Assembly (NCBI RefSeq): GCF_947489035.1
Contig: NZ_CANLCI010000025.1
Location: 1-62,518 of the forward strand
Length of the DNA: 62,518 bases
Reading direction: 5' to 3'
Source of the DNA: an uncultured Ferrimonas sp.
Lineage (GTDB): Bacteria; Pseudomonadota; Gammaproteobacteria; Enterobacterales; Shewanellaceae
In this document: positions 17,701 through 25,518 of the stretch, piece after piece
Layout: the number at the start of each line of letters is the position of its first letter
How positions within the stretch are numbered: the first letter of the stretch is position 1
Translations under genes and position numbers: made by a program
Notes under the pieces: model-generated
Told to the model about the DNA's origin: nothing
Database searches by the model: none
The model's input: the letters and a program-made list of their open reading frames with translations, nothing else

Positions 17701-17902
17701 CGGTTTTGCTGAACGCCACCGACACTTCGTAATCGCGGCTGTAGTTGCCCGACACTTCGCCAAATACGCGCCGCCCTTGCGGTTCTACTTCGCAATACAG
17801 CACCTTGCCCCGCTCGAAGTAGGCTTCGCCACGGGCAAAAGTATTGGCTTCAAATAAACGGCCTAGCCTTGCCGCATCAAAAATCAGAGTCACAGTGAGC
17901 AA
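14702..17902 (-). CDS. SWIM zinc-finger SNF2-family helicase
   Basis: This 1066-residue protein is a probable DNA translocase. A SWIM zinc finger lies near residue 73-88 (CSCPVGSRCKH). A long central domain follows, and then an SNF2 ATPase with LADDMGLGKTIQT (Walker A), VLDEAQSIKN (motif II), GLSGTPMENHLGELWSL (motif III), and the C-terminal lobe with SLKAGGVGLNLTQAD and DRAYRIGQ (motifs V and VI). The start is uncertain: the frame opens with TTG at 17902, and a GTG at 17893 is an alternative; neither has a strong ribosome site. It stands alone between a convergent peptidase gene and a divergent cytochrome gene. Confidence 0.9.
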   Translation of the reverse strand: MLTVTLIFDAARLGRLFEANTFARGEAYFERGKVLYCEVEPQGRRVFGEVSGNYSRDYEVSVAFSKTGFTSECSCPVGSRCKHAVALLLAALEQDGGTDTLYQRWLGRVDKILNPPKWAAGEQPQLDKHLAVKLQHQDSERSNQSIVIKTGYRRELKKGGLSKVVARSPRELLANFHNDIALNAFDRETLQLLETGTEPYSHGPRHLHSGLHQLALLRLAERKQLYWDNSAVALSQDKPRRLQWHWQQEGANKVLELQLEGCHSWQLLPFLQPWYLDVDNHQFGPLETPLATELLHQLASLPGLSEESAQHFSSTVLGQYSSTDIVLPGKRAEQELIAPLKPQLQLWRRQGQYVAAFSFGYDDVRLSPRLLPKPEHRLFNSDRGALWVQRDHHNEQEAFWQLEQFPLEVCSDADEHVPLLLQTTEANPRAFWQQWLGQWREVLEQQGWEITLAEDLDLEPVKLTGFALNIEQHDSWFDLGLSVELEGQSVSLVPLLLKWLASNRDWREPRQDLLLERDHGAPLQIGYQALKPILSVLAELADGKPRDTVQLKQHQLALLPEDGPNSQWHSDEGLKQLAQCLHDFDGIAAVAPPVGLQAELREYQQQGLNWLSFLHQFGFGGVLADDMGLGKTIQTLAHLLRLKEQGQLAKPSLVICPTSLVGNWRREAAKFTPDLNVLVIHGSRRAEDFSRIEQADLVITTYPLIHRDIDTMVLHDFSVIVLDEAQSIKNPSAKATVAIKDLHAQQCIGLSGTPMENHLGELWSLYDFVLPGFLGSLAHFNRHYRKPIEQFADEDVQQWLLRKISPFMLRRIKDQVATELPPKTEIIKRVTMPAGQRTLYESVRVTMEAKVRKLIEQKGLAKSRIEFLDALLKLRQICCDPKLTKLEQAEQVDEAAKLDYLMAQLPQMLADGRRVLLFSQFTQMLSRIEQRLLEAGIDYSILTGQTRDRDSAVAAFQSGKVPLFLVSLKAGGVGLNLTQADTVIHFDPWWNPAAEQQATDRAYRIGQDKPVFVYKLICEHTVEERVLELQQSKQALADSMYGQDVELGTLDDGEQLLSLFRDGPLD

Positions 17903-18143
17903 TCAATTAAGCACAGATCTGTCCAGTGTATCACCCTCAGATCCCTCCTCGTTTGCGCCAGCTAGAAAAAACCAGCACCGCTTAATGCAAACGTTGAATT
18001 TGCCAGCGGCCGTTGCTTGTTGATGCTCAAGCGCCGCGAACCACACACTAACCTTATTAAATACAGGGTTATTGGCGTTGGCCCTTGCAATTTGAATTGC
18101 GCACAATTAAATTTGTGGCAACTTAACAACCGGAATCGCCAAC

Positions 18144-18725
18144 ATGACCCTTCGCCCTTTGCGTCACCTAAGCGGCCTGCTACTGGCCTTCGTCCTTGGC
18201 AGTGCCCATGCCAATGAACCCCTGTCGATCAGCAGCGACAGCTTTCAATGCGTTACCGACATGACCCCAGTGCGCGGCTTCTACGTCGACAACTTGATTG
18301 CGGGCAAACTGGCCGACACCGTGGCAGTGGCAACAGCCGAACAAGGCCAATACCCGCCGGGTTCGGTGGTGCAGTTGGTGCCGACCGAAGTGATGGTGAA
18401 GCACCCCAAGGGCTTTAACGCCGCCACTAATGATTGGGAATTTTTCGAACTGAGTGTGTCGCCTCAGGGCACTAAGATCGATAAACGCGGTTTTGTTGAT
18501 GTGGTAAACCGTTTCGGCGGCAACTGCTTTGCGTGCCACATTAAGGCCGAGCAGAAATTCGACTTTATCTGCGAAAGCGATCACGGCTGCGATCCGATCC
18601 CGCTGTCGCTGCAGGTAAAGCAGGTGCTGCAAAAAACCGATCCCCGCTGCGAAGAAAAATACCTGCCTACCCCTGCCGAGCTAAAAATGCTGCAGCAATT
18701 GGCGGCCAGTTTGAACGCCCGTTAA
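18144..18725 (+). CDS. Periplasmic monoheme cytochrome, P460-like
   Basis: This 193-residue protein has a signal peptide (about 1-23, ending SAHA). The domain layout is that of cytochrome P460-type proteins: an N-terminal segment with FYVDNLIAGKL, a central strand region (PPGSVVQLVPTEVMVKH, WEFFELSV) and one late heme site CFACH inside FGGNCFACHIKAE. Four further cysteines may form disulfides. Family members are periplasmic heme proteins acting in small-molecule redox chemistry or detoxification. Whether the Lys-heme crosslink exists here cannot be told. It is single, followed by a hairpin at 18736. Confidence 0.68.
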   Translation: MTLRPLRHLSGLLLAFVLGSAHANEPLSISSDSFQCVTDMTPVRGFYVDNLIAGKLADTVAVATAEQGQYPPGSVVQLVPTEVMVKHPKGFNAATNDWEFFELSVSPQGTKIDKRGFVDVVNRFGGNCFACHIKAEQKFDFICESDHGCDPIPLSLQVKQVLQKTDPRCEEKYLPTPAELKMLQQLAASLNAR

Positions 18726-18735
18726 CCCCGCTCCT

Positions 18736-18760
18736 GCGGCTCTTAACTGAGCCGCCCTAT
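18736..18760 (+). terminator. Probable terminator after the cytochrome gene
   Basis: GCGGCTC (18736-18742) pairs with GAGCCGC (18749-18755) around a six-base loop, followed by CCTATTTT. Confidence 0.5.
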
Positions 18761-18781
18761 TTTCTGACACCCCCATTCGAG

Positions 18782-18818
18782 TACAATTAACCGATTGTTG
18801 TATTGGTTAATTAACCCG
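18782..18818 (+). promoter_or_regulatory. Promoter and operator-like dyad before the methyltransferase-HNH gene
   Basis: TACAAT at 18782-18787 is a good -10 candidate. A perfect 8-bp inverted repeat AATTAACC / GGTTAATT (18785-18792, 18805-18812) spans the presumed transcription start and ends six bases before the GTG start codon. A binding protein here would block transcription or translation, but no regulator gene is adjacent. Confidence 0.4.
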
Positions 18819-20536
18819 TGTCGTCAAACATCCACTTTTATCACCAGCACGCCGATCGGCTTGATGCCGAATATGGCCGCGTCAGCTTTGAAAGCGTTCA
18901 CCAAGATTGGCAAGCCCACTGGCCGCAAGCGGGCATGCGCGTGCTGGATGTGGGCGCTGGCAATGGCCGCGATGCCCGCTTTATGGCGCAGCGGCAATGC
19001 AGTGTGATTGCCATCGAGCCCAGTAAAAATTTGCGCAATAAAGGCAAACAACACTGCGCTGCGTTAACGGATGGCTCGGTGCAGTGGCTGGATGATCGCT
19101 TACCAGAATTAACCGCCGCCCAAGCCCTTGGGATCCAGTTTGATCTGATTCTGGTCAGTGCCGTGTGGATGCACCTGAATGCCAGCGAGCGCCAACGTGC
19201 CTTCCGAAAACTGGCAAAGCTGCTAGCAGCCAACGGCAAACTGGTGATCACCTTGCGCCACGGCGACTTTACCGATGGCCGCAGCGCCCATCCGGTCAGC
19301 GTCGACCAGATCAGCCAATTCGCCCAAGATCAGGCACTGAAAATCGTTGTGGAAACCCCACTGGGCAACGACCAACTCGGCCGCAGTGCCGTGCAGTGGC
19401 AAACCGTGGTACTGACCTTGCCAGACGATGGCAGCGGCGATCTCACTCGGGTGCGCCACATCATCGTTAATGACAGTAAAAGCGCCACTTACAAATTGGC
19501 ACTGCTACGCACCTTATTGCGTATCGCGGATGCCCACCCCGGTGCCGTTGTCGATCGCAGCGATGGTCAAGTGGCACTGCCGCTGGGGCTGGTGGCACTG
19601 TATTGGCTGCGCCAATTCAAACGGCTGGTGGATGATGGGCAGTTACAACAGCACAGCAACCCCAACACTCAATTGGGCTTCATCAAAGCGCCGTGGGCGC
19701 AACTGCGTCACCTCAAGGCGGATGATCTGCAAATTGGTGCGCTATTTCAGGGCAAGGAAGCGCAAGCGCTGCAACAGGTGCTGGGGGACATCATCCACAC
19801 CATCAAAGTTGGGCCGGTCGCCTTCACCTATCAAGGCAACGACAAAAGCCAACCCTACTTCAATATCCTGCGCCAACGTCGCCGCAAAGCCGATTCGGTG
19901 GTGCTTGACCAGCCTTTTTTCAGCCGTTTTGGCCAATTCACCCTAAGCGAAAGCCTATGGGACTGCTTGCGCCTTTATCACAGCTGGATTGAGCCGCTGG
20001 TCGTAAACCAATGGGTTAACGAAATGCGCGGCTACGCCCGCAATCACGACCGCGAAGCCAACCTTGCCATCAATTTGGATTTCTACCACCGCCATCTGGC
20101 GTGGCTTAACCCAGAGCACAATACCCGAGCGATGCAGCAAAAAGCGGCGCAGTTGGAACAACAGGGGCATCGCATTCGCAGCGTTTGGAGTGGCACCGTC
20201 TTAGCCGCTCATCAGCGCCACATGGATCACTGCTTACCGTTCGCCTACTGGCCCAATAACGACGATTGGAATCTGCTGCCCAGCAGCGCCCAAGAGAACT
20301 TAAAAAAATCCGCACGCCTACCCAGCCAATATCGGCTCAATGCCAGTAAAACCCGCATTCTCGATTGGTGGCAGTTGGCGTTTGCCGAGCCAACAGAGCA
20401 GCGCCGCTTCTTCCAGCAAGCCAGCTTATCGTTGCCCAACTTGCCGCTAGGCTGTGGCGAATTCGAGGCGGTCTTTGAAGCGATGAGTTTTCAATGCCAA
20501 GGGGTCAAATCACGCTTGCTGGTGCGCGAATGGTGA
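18818..20536 (+). CDS. SAM-dependent methyltransferase / HNH endonuclease fusion
   Basis: This 572-residue two-part protein begins with a class I methyltransferase (about 1-200) with motif I VLDVGAGNGRDA, motif II IAIEPS and LILVSAVWMHL. A middle region (about 205-400: HIIVNDSKSATYKLALLR) is conserved in this architecture. The C-terminal HNH nuclease core is SGTVLAAHQRHMDHCLPFAYW, with WNLLPSS and an Asn/Lys-containing helix. The catalytic His pair and Asn positions look intact. The start is GTG at 18818. I know this architecture from scattered proteobacterial genes, often in accessory regions. Methylation plus nuclease in one chain suggests self/non-self discrimination on nucleic acid (inference). 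It heads a four-gene operon. Confidence 0.82.
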   Translation: MSSNIHFYHQHADRLDAEYGRVSFESVHQDWQAHWPQAGMRVLDVGAGNGRDARFMAQRQCSVIAIEPSKNLRNKGKQHCAALTDGSVQWLDDRLPELTAAQALGIQFDLILVSAVWMHLNASERQRAFRKLAKLLAANGKLVITLRHGDFTDGRSAHPVSVDQISQFAQDQALKIVVETPLGNDQLGRSAVQWQTVVLTLPDDGSGDLTRVRHIIVNDSKSATYKLALLRTLLRIADAHPGAVVDRSDGQVALPLGLVALYWLRQFKRLVDDGQLQQHSNPNTQLGFIKAPWAQLRHLKADDLQIGALFQGKEAQALQQVLGDIIHTIKVGPVAFTYQGNDKSQPYFNILRQRRRKADSVVLDQPFFSRFGQFTLSESLWDCLRLYHSWIEPLVVNQWVNEMRGYARNHDREANLAINLDFYHRHLAWLNPEHNTRAMQQKAAQLEQQGHRIRSVWSGTVLAAHQRHMDHCLPFAYWPNNDDWNLLPSSAQENLKKSARLPSQYRLNASKTRILDWWQLAFAEPTEQRRFFQQASLSLPNLPLGCGEFEAVFEAMSFQCQGVKSRLLVREW

Positions 20537-20582
20537 TTTGGCGCAGCGGCGCCATCGCGCCACAAAATGATGGAACCAGACA

Positions 20583-21176
20583 ATGACGAATACCGCGAAC
20601 AAGCGCTGGCAGCGCCTCAATAACGCCATGGAACACTACCAAGATTTCATTAAGGCGAAGGCAAGCCGCCATCAACTGAGCGTTGAAGATCTGATCCACA
20701 TCAGCAACTTCAAAGGCGGCAATGCCTCAATCACCGAGCCAAAACAGGCGTTACAACAAAAGCTGCCCGCCTACGAATCGATCATGCGCCAATTGCATCA
20801 GCGATTTGCGGGCAAAACCCTGAAATCGCTGCACGCGGCCGAGCTGCAACAATTGATCACCCTGTGCGAGGAGATGTTGGCGTTAACCCAGAAGCCAGAA
20901 ACCGAAATAAGCGGCTTTGGCCCCTCTTACTGCTCGGCGCTGCTGGCTGCCCACTTTCTGGATCTGATCCCGATATTGGATCGGCGTATTCTTAACGGCG
21001 CCGGCATCAAAGTGGCGTACAACAGCAGCAAGCAAGTGAAAAACATGCAGCAGCACTACCCCGCGTTGATCACCCGTTGCCACCAGCAATTGCAAAATTC
21101 AGATCGCACGCTGCGCCAATTGGATCTGCTGTGGTTTCAGCAACCGATGCCATGGGATCTGGAGCCACAGCAATGA
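20583..21176 (+). CDS. HhH / DNA-glycosylase-like helical protein
   Basis: This 197-residue, mostly helical protein has no signal or membrane segment. The stretch ISGFGPSYCSALLAAHF followed by LIPILDRRILNG has the spacing of a helix-hairpin-helix with a downstream Asp, as in HhH-GPD-type glycosylases (G-G-P-x-x-A-S-A...P-v-l-D-x-R). I cannot confirm a catalytic Lys or Fe-S site; none of the usual cysteine cluster is present. It follows the methyltransferase-HNH gene by 46 bases and overlaps the next gene by ATGA, so it belongs to the same operon and presumably the same DNA-directed process. Confidence 0.62.
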   Translation: MTNTANKRWQRLNNAMEHYQDFIKAKASRHQLSVEDLIHISNFKGGNASITEPKQALQQKLPAYESIMRQLHQRFAGKTLKSLHAAELQQLITLCEEMLALTQKPETEISGFGPSYCSALLAAHFLDLIPILDRRILNGAGIKVAYNSSKQVKNMQQHYPALITRCHQQLQNSDRTLRQLDLLWFQQPMPWDLEPQQ

Positions 21177-21652
21177 CGATCCCTGCCGACTCACCGCTGC
21201 AGCAGCTGCTGAACTGCCTTCGTTCCCAACCGCTGGGCAGTGCCGACAACAATGAGTTTCACTGCGATCGCGTGCTCACCGACGCGGAATTGGTTACCGC
21301 TTGCTATCAAGATCTCATTCGCTGGCGCGACAACAAACCCGGCTCACCGTCACAACAGTTACAGCAGCGGTTACTGGCTCAATTTGAACAGGCCTACCCC
21401 GGCATCGAACACCGGCCGCCCGTGGAAGGGGTCGATTTTGATTGGCTCATACAAGAATACATTTGTGGCGCCAGCGGCGATTACAGCTTCGGGGTCTACC
21501 AAGCTGGGATCCAGCGCGCACTCGAAGTTCAAGCCAAGCAAGATCCCAATCCATCCTGCCCTATTGCGCCCGACGCTCAGGGAGTGTTTTTCTCAGCAAT
21601 GAGAACCGCTTGGTTAGAAGGTAATGAAGAGAAGCATGATCCTAAACATTAA
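21173..21652 (+). CDS. Unknown protein, third gene of the methyltransferase-HNH operon
   Basis: The 159-residue frame starts at the ATG inside the ATGA overlap with the preceding stop. It is soluble and acidic, with no signal or membrane segment. Visible segments are VEGVDFDWLIQEYICGASGD and VYQAGIQRALEVQ. I recognise no family. Tight coupling with both neighbours (4-base overlap upstream, 17-base overlap downstream) says it works with them. Confidence 0.72.
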   Translation: MTIPADSPLQQLLNCLRSQPLGSADNNEFHCDRVLTDAELVTACYQDLIRWRDNKPGSPSQQLQQRLLAQFEQAYPGIEHRPPVEGVDFDWLIQEYICGASGDYSFGVYQAGIQRALEVQAKQDPNPSCPIAPDAQGVFFSAMRTAWLEGNEEKHDPKH

Positions 21653-22160
21653 CAGACAGCCGCCACAGCCGATCCCGCCCTACGACGATGAGCTGAGCGA
21701 AGCGGAGCAGCAATTGCGGATGCAGCACTGCCCGCAACTGGACTTATGCCAGGTTGATTCGCCGCAACCTATCGCGCACTACCTGCAAGCGCTCTTGGCC
21801 TATTATCTTGAGCTGCCGCTGGCACAAGTTGGGCTTAATGATCACCTGATCGATCAAATCGAGCGTCGTTTTCTGGCGAAGTGGTTCAACACACCAGAGC
21901 CTGAGGTAACCGATGGGCGGATCCTCTGTGGTAGTGACGAACAAGCACAGCAGGCGAGCGGCTTCTCTGACCGCGGCATCGTGATGTTCACCTGGCTCAC
22001 CTTTGATCTTCCTAACGCAATCGGCGTGCATACCGCAGCAGACGGCGAACAGGCCACCTTTAGCATTGATGAGCACCAGATCGGCGATTACCACCAATGC
22101 CTGACCCTGAATGCGTTGGCGCAGTACTTCTATAAAATTAGCCAGCACCTGCCGAGGTAG
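21636..22160 (+). CDS. Unknown protein, fourth gene of the methyltransferase-HNH operon
   Basis: The protein is 174 residues from the ATG at 21636, which has GAAGAGAAG directly upstream; an in-frame ATG at 21624 would add four residues. It is acidic and soluble, with helices around HYLQALLAYYLELPL and LIDQIERRFLAKWF, then a beta-rich segment FSDRGIVMFTWLTFD. No family is recognised. It overlaps the preceding gene by 17 bases and ends the operon; no T-rich terminator is visible, and the yeeN-type gene follows after about 75 bases. Confidence 0.72.
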   Translation: MILNINRQPPQPIPPYDDELSEAEQQLRMQHCPQLDLCQVDSPQPIAHYLQALLAYYLELPLAQVGLNDHLIDQIERRFLAKWFNTPEPEVTDGRILCGSDEQAQQASGFSDRGIVMFTWLTFDLPNAIGVHTAADGEQATFSIDEHQIGDYHQCLTLNALAQYFYKISQHLPR

Positions 22161-22236
22161 GGCGTTTTGCCCTTCCCCGCTGAGCTGTTAAACTTGCCCA
22201 CCAGCATATTTGAACCAACTTAAGAGCGATTTTCCG

Positions 22237-22953
22237 ATGGGACGCAGTTTCGAAGTTCGTAAGGCCTCAATGGCCAAGACCGCTGGTGCTAAAACCAAGG
22301 TCTACTCCAAGTACAGTAAAGAGATCTACGTGGTAGCCAAAAACGGCTCACCGGATCCAGAAGCCAACCTCGCACTGCGCGGCTTGATCGAGCGTGCTAA
22401 GAAGGAACAGGTTCCTTCCCACGTGATTGAAAAAGCCATTGCCAAAGCAGCAGGTGGCGCTGGCGAAGATTACGAAGCGATGCGTTACGAAGGCTTTGGC
22501 CCGGGTAACACCATGGTGATCGTTGACTGTCTGACCGACAACAACAAACGTACTTTCACCGAAGTACGCCAAGCGTTTGTAAAGAACGACGCCAAGCTGG
22601 GTAGCCCAGGCACCTGTGCCCACATGTTCGATCACCAAGCGATCTTCGCCTTTGCCGGCGATGACGAAGACGGCATCCTTGAGATCCTGATGATGGACGA
22701 CGTGGACGTAACCGATGTGGAAGTGGAAGACGGCATGACCACCGTATTCGCCCCCCACACCGAATTCTTCAAGGTGAAAACCTCGCTCAGCAACGCCCTG
22801 CCAGGGGTGGAATTTGAGATGGAAGAGATCACCTTTGCGCCACAAACCTACACCAAGGTGGAAGGCGATGACTTGGCGGCCTTCGACAAGTTCATCAATG
22901 CGCTGGAAGATTGCGACGACGTACAAAACGTGTACCACAACGCCGAGCTGTAA
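22237..22953 (+). CDS. YebC/PmpR-family protein, YeeN type
   Basis: The protein is 238 residues from [20 protein letters not shown], the usual start of the YeeN branch. Conserved blocks seen are [38 protein letters not shown] and [11 protein letters not shown]. YebC-family proteins bind nucleic acid, and YebC itself has been tied to translation of difficult stretches and to transcription control; YeeN is the less studied paralogue. A very acidic C-terminal domain ends [12 protein letters not shown]. It is a single gene with its own strong terminator. Confidence 0.9.
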   Translation: MGRSFEVRKASMAKTAGAKTKVYSKYSKEIYVVAKNGSPDPEANLALRGLIERAKKEQVPSHVIEKAIAKAAGGAGEDYEAMRYEGFGPGNTMVIVDCLTDNNKRTFTEVRQAFVKNDAKLGSPGTCAHMFDHQAIFAFAGDDEDGILEILMMDDVDVTDVEVEDGMTTVFAPHTEFFKVKTSLSNALPGVEFEMEEITFAPQTYTKVEGDDLAAFDKFINALEDCDDVQNVYHNAEL

Positions 22954-22975
22954 GCCGTTGTGAGCGTCAAAATGC

Positions 22976-23008
22976 AGGGGGAAGCGTTATGCTTCCCCCT
23001 GTTTTTTT
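22976..23008 (+). terminator. Terminator after the YeeN-type gene
   Basis: The stem AGGGGGAAGC / GCTTCCCCCT with loop GTTAT is followed by GTTTTTTT. Confidence 0.92.
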
Positions 23009-23110
23009 AGGCGCACCGTTGCTAACCCGCTTGTTACCCTAACTGGCGCGATCCCGCCACTGGGCAATCGCGACGATCCGCCGGTTAGGCCTTACTCTTT
23101 TCGGTTGTTT

Positions 23111-23578
23111 ATGCTTACTTCCCTTGTACTACGACGCTTCTTGGCGCCGCACTCGCCGGCGCTGCGAACCTTGGAACCGGTGCAGGCATTGTGCCTAAAC
23201 CTCTTGATTGTGGCGATGGTGTTGGGCGTGCCGGTAATGCTGGGGCGCTGGCTGCAACTGCCCGCGGATCCCCAGTGGCAACAGACGATGCACCTGTACG
23301 AAACGGTGCTGATGTTTGTGTTTATTGGCGGCTATCTGCTTAACACCGCGCTGGGCAGCCTGCATCACAATGTGCTGCAACGCAGCGGTCGCTCGGTGGC
23401 CACCCTATGTACTGCGGTACTGGCGGCCTTGGGCTTAGCGGCCACTTTGATCAGTGGCCATTGGTTTGCGCTGGGGGTGTTACTGGGTTGGCTGGCTTAT
23501 GACGTGCTTGCCCTTGGCCTGTGGCTCACCCGGCTGTTGTTGATCCCACTGTGGCCGCTGCCCTATCACGGCGATTAA
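23111..23578 (+). CDS. Small integral membrane protein of unknown function
   Basis: The protein is 155 residues from the ATG at 23111. Four hydrophobic segments are visible (about 25-45, 65-85, 98-115, 120-148), with short loops and a C-terminal LWPLPYHGD. No catalytic motif and no family are recognised. Its 3' end is convergent with the acetyltransferase gene nine bases away. Confidence 0.72.
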   Translation: MLTSLVLRRFLAPHSPALRTLEPVQALCLNLLIVAMVLGVPVMLGRWLQLPADPQWQQTMHLYETVLMFVFIGGYLLNTALGSLHHNVLQRSGRSVATLCTAVLAALGLAATLISGHWFALGVLLGWLAYDVLALGLWLTRLLLIPLWPLPYHGD

Positions 23579-23587
23579 GCCCACCCG

Positions 23588-24184
23588 CTACAGCTCCTGA
23601 TAACGGGGCTGAGCAAACGGCAACAACATCTCTGCCGCCACGCAGCGACAGGGCCCTTGGCAGACAACGCAGTGATAGCCTGCGTCTGCCAGCCACTTAT
23701 TGGGGTGATCCGCAATCAGCTCGCCACCGCAGCGGCTGAAGTACAAAAAGGCGCTGTTGCCGGGGCTTTGCCGCCAAACGTGAGCCAAGCCTGCGCGAGC
23801 CCCTTGGCGCTTGGCCGCCGCCACCGAACGCTTCAACAACGCACTGCCTAAACCGCGGCCTCGATAGGGCTGGGCAACGGTGTTGCACTTGAAGTAACAC
23901 ACCTGAGCCGCCGCCACTGGCCACTGCGCTTGGCTGCACCACTGATCCGGCTGCCAGTTGCCGTTGGCGTAGGTCAGGCGAAAGCCGATCACTTGCTCAT
24001 GCAAACAGGCCACAAAGCTGCAGTTGATGCCGCCCTTGAGGCTTTTTTGCGCCAACCGTTGCAAGCTCTCTACGGTCAAGTAGCCACTGCCGTGCACCTG
24101 ATTGCCCAAGCGAACCACCCCAGCATAATGCGACGGCTGTAACGGCGTAATGACAATCTGATCCAGTGGCAAAGCGTGTGACAT
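23588..24184 (-). CDS. GNAT-family N-acetyltransferase
   Basis: The protein is 198 residues from the ATG at 24184, which has AGGAG upstream; an open frame reaching 24400 overlaps another gene and is not used. The acetyl-CoA loop is YRGRGLGSALLKRS. The rest of the GNAT fold is visible (VACLHEQVIGFRLTYANG, NSAFLYFSRCGGE). The C-terminus is unusually cysteine-rich (YHCVVCQGPCRC), perhaps a metal or disulfide cluster. The acceptor is unknown. Confidence 0.82.
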   Translation of the reverse strand: MSHALPLDQIVITPLQPSHYAGVVRLGNQVHGSGYLTVESLQRLAQKSLKGGINCSFVACLHEQVIGFRLTYANGNWQPDQWCSQAQWPVAAAQVCYFKCNTVAQPYRGRGLGSALLKRSVAAAKRQGARAGLAHVWRQSPGNSAFLYFSRCGGELIADHPNKWLADAGYHCVVCQGPCRCVAAEMLLPFAQPRYQEL

Positions 24185-24276
24185 AGCGGCTCCTGATCCC
24201 CTGTACCTGTGGCCCAGCATGGCGCCGCTCCACTCGATGACTTTGGCCATGAACTCGGCCGGTCGCCAGCGGCGGT

Positions 24277-24609
24277 TTAGCCGCGACTTGGCGGCGTCAT
24301 TTTGCGCGCCAACACCTGATATTGGCCGCTGGCCAAACGTTTTATCACGATCCGATCCCGCGCTTGCAATCGGTGTTCGCTGAAAAAATCCGCCATCCAA
24401 CTGTGCTGACGAAAAACGTTATTGCTGCCATCGATGTCGGTGTGGATCTGCTGCACCTCGCTGCTGCCTAACTGTAGCAACAGCGTCATGTCGGCGCTGC
24501 GACAGGAGCCGCCAATGCTCTGGCTGGGGAAGAATTGCAGGTGCTGCCCCAAGTAAAAATGGTGGTGTTTAATATTGCCTTCAGTCAGTTCAATCTCAAT
24601 CTGCCGCAT
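24277..24609 (-). CDS. Small B3-like DNA-binding-fold protein (putative)
   Basis: The protein is 110 residues from the ATG at 24609, with TAGGGAAA upstream. The pattern IELTEGNIKHHHFYL, FFPSQSIGG, then TDIDGSNNVFRQHSWMADFF and a final ARDRIVIKRLASGQYQV is the single-domain family related to the plant B3/EcoRII N-terminal pseudobarrel. Such proteins are often annotated as restriction-related without evidence. It lies 92 bases upstream of the acetyltransferase gene on the same strand. The function is not known. Confidence 0.62.
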   Translation of the reverse strand: MRQIEIELTEGNIKHHHFYLGQHLQFFPSQSIGGSCRSADMTLLLQLGSSEVQQIHTDIDGSNNVFRQHSWMADFFSEHRLQARDRIVIKRLASGQYQVLARKMTPPSRG

Positions 24610-24802
24610 CAATTTTCCCTACGGTTTCCCCTGTCTCTTTGGGGCTTGAGTATCATGGCCGCACCAACCATCGCAACGGCGTTTTTACGTTCTGTTAACT
24701 GGCACTCAATGACAGCGGATTTTGCTGAGGATTAATGCCCGTGATCCGGCGAAAGTCGCTATAATGCCGCCATCTTTGATTTTTGCTGATTTGAGGGCTG
24801 TT

Positions 24803-25108
24803 GTGGCCACACAGGTATTGGAACTTCATCCTGGCGATGAGTTTATCGAGCTTTATAAGGTGCTGAAGATCCAAGGCTGGGTTGGCGGTGGTGGCGAAGC
24901 CAAACTGCTGATCGCCGACGGTCATGTGCTGGTAAACCACGAAGTGGAAACCCGCAAACGACGCAAACTGGTGGTGGGCGACAACGTTATCTTTGGCGAC
25001 GAATCGTTACTGATTGCCGCCAACACTCGCCCTGCCAGCGAACGGGTAAAACCGGTAAAAGCACCGAAACCGGCTAAGCCCAAGGGCCGCCCTTCTATCA
25101 AGTTTTAA
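24803..25108 (+). CDS. S4-domain RNA-binding protein, YbcJ-like
   Basis: The protein is 101 residues from GTG at 24803 with GAGGG upstream; the upstream ATG at 24722 lacks support. It is a single S4 domain: FIELYKVLKIQGWVGGGGEAK, then LIADGHVLVNHEVETRKRRK and VVGDNVIFG. A basic Lys/Pro tail (KPVKAPKPAKPKGRP) adds RNA contacts. The YbcJ family are small cytoplasmic RNA-binding proteins of uncertain role. It is followed after 12 bases by the RraB-family gene, so the two form a small RNA-metabolism operon. Confidence 0.83.
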   Translation: MATQVLELHPGDEFIELYKVLKIQGWVGGGGEAKLLIADGHVLVNHEVETRKRRKLVVGDNVIFGDESLLIAANTRPASERVKPVKAPKPAKPKGRPSIKF

Positions 25109-25120
25109 TAGGAACCGAAT

Positions 25121-25468
25121 ATGTCTTTTCCAAATGACGCCAATGGCGAGCTGCTTGAGCTGATGCAAGCCGAAGGGATCGCCCTAGACCAAAGCTACAT
25201 GCTTGATTTTTACGTGGTCTTTTCCACCGAAGAGCAAGCAAAAGCGGCGGCAGAACGAGTTGGTCGTGAATTTGATGGCGCGGGCTTGTTCGTTAACTTC
25301 TCGGATGATGCCCAGATGTGGGAACTGCGCCTGCAACAAGAGATGGTGCCAGAGCACGGCAAAATCACCGAAATTGAACTCATTTTGTCCAAGCTTTGTA
25401 AGCAGTTTAAAGGCAAAACTGATGGCTGGGGGATGCTCGAGCCAGAAGACGAGATCGACGACGAATAA
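25121..25468 (+). CDS. RraB-family protein (RNase E inhibitor-like)
   Basis: This 115-residue acidic protein has FPNDANGELLELMQAEG, then MLDFYVVFSTEEQAKAAAE, MVPEHGKITEIEL and the closing GWGMLEPEDE, all typical of the RraB/PF06877 family. RraB of E. coli binds RNase E and alters its substrate choice. Whether this member acts on RNase E is inference. An AATAGGAACCGAAT ribosome site lies just after the S4 gene. Confidence 0.8.
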   Translation: MSFPNDANGELLELMQAEGIALDQSYMLDFYVVFSTEEQAKAAAERVGREFDGAGLFVNFSDDAQMWELRLQQEMVPEHGKITEIELILSKLCKQFKGKTDGWGMLEPEDEIDDE

Positions 25469-25486
25469 TCGCATCGAGTGAAGCAT

Positions 25487-25518
25487 AACGGCGCCCTAAG
25501 GGCGCCGTTACTGTTTTT
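25487..25518 (+). terminator. Terminator after the S4-RraB operon
   Basis: The stem AACGGCGCC / GGCGCCGTT with loop CTAAG is followed by ACTGTTTTT. Confidence 0.8.

Noticed and set aside
23588..24400. 270-residue version of the acetyltransferase
   Set aside because: The extra N-terminus overlaps the B3-like gene and lacks family character; ATG 24184 has a good ribosome site.
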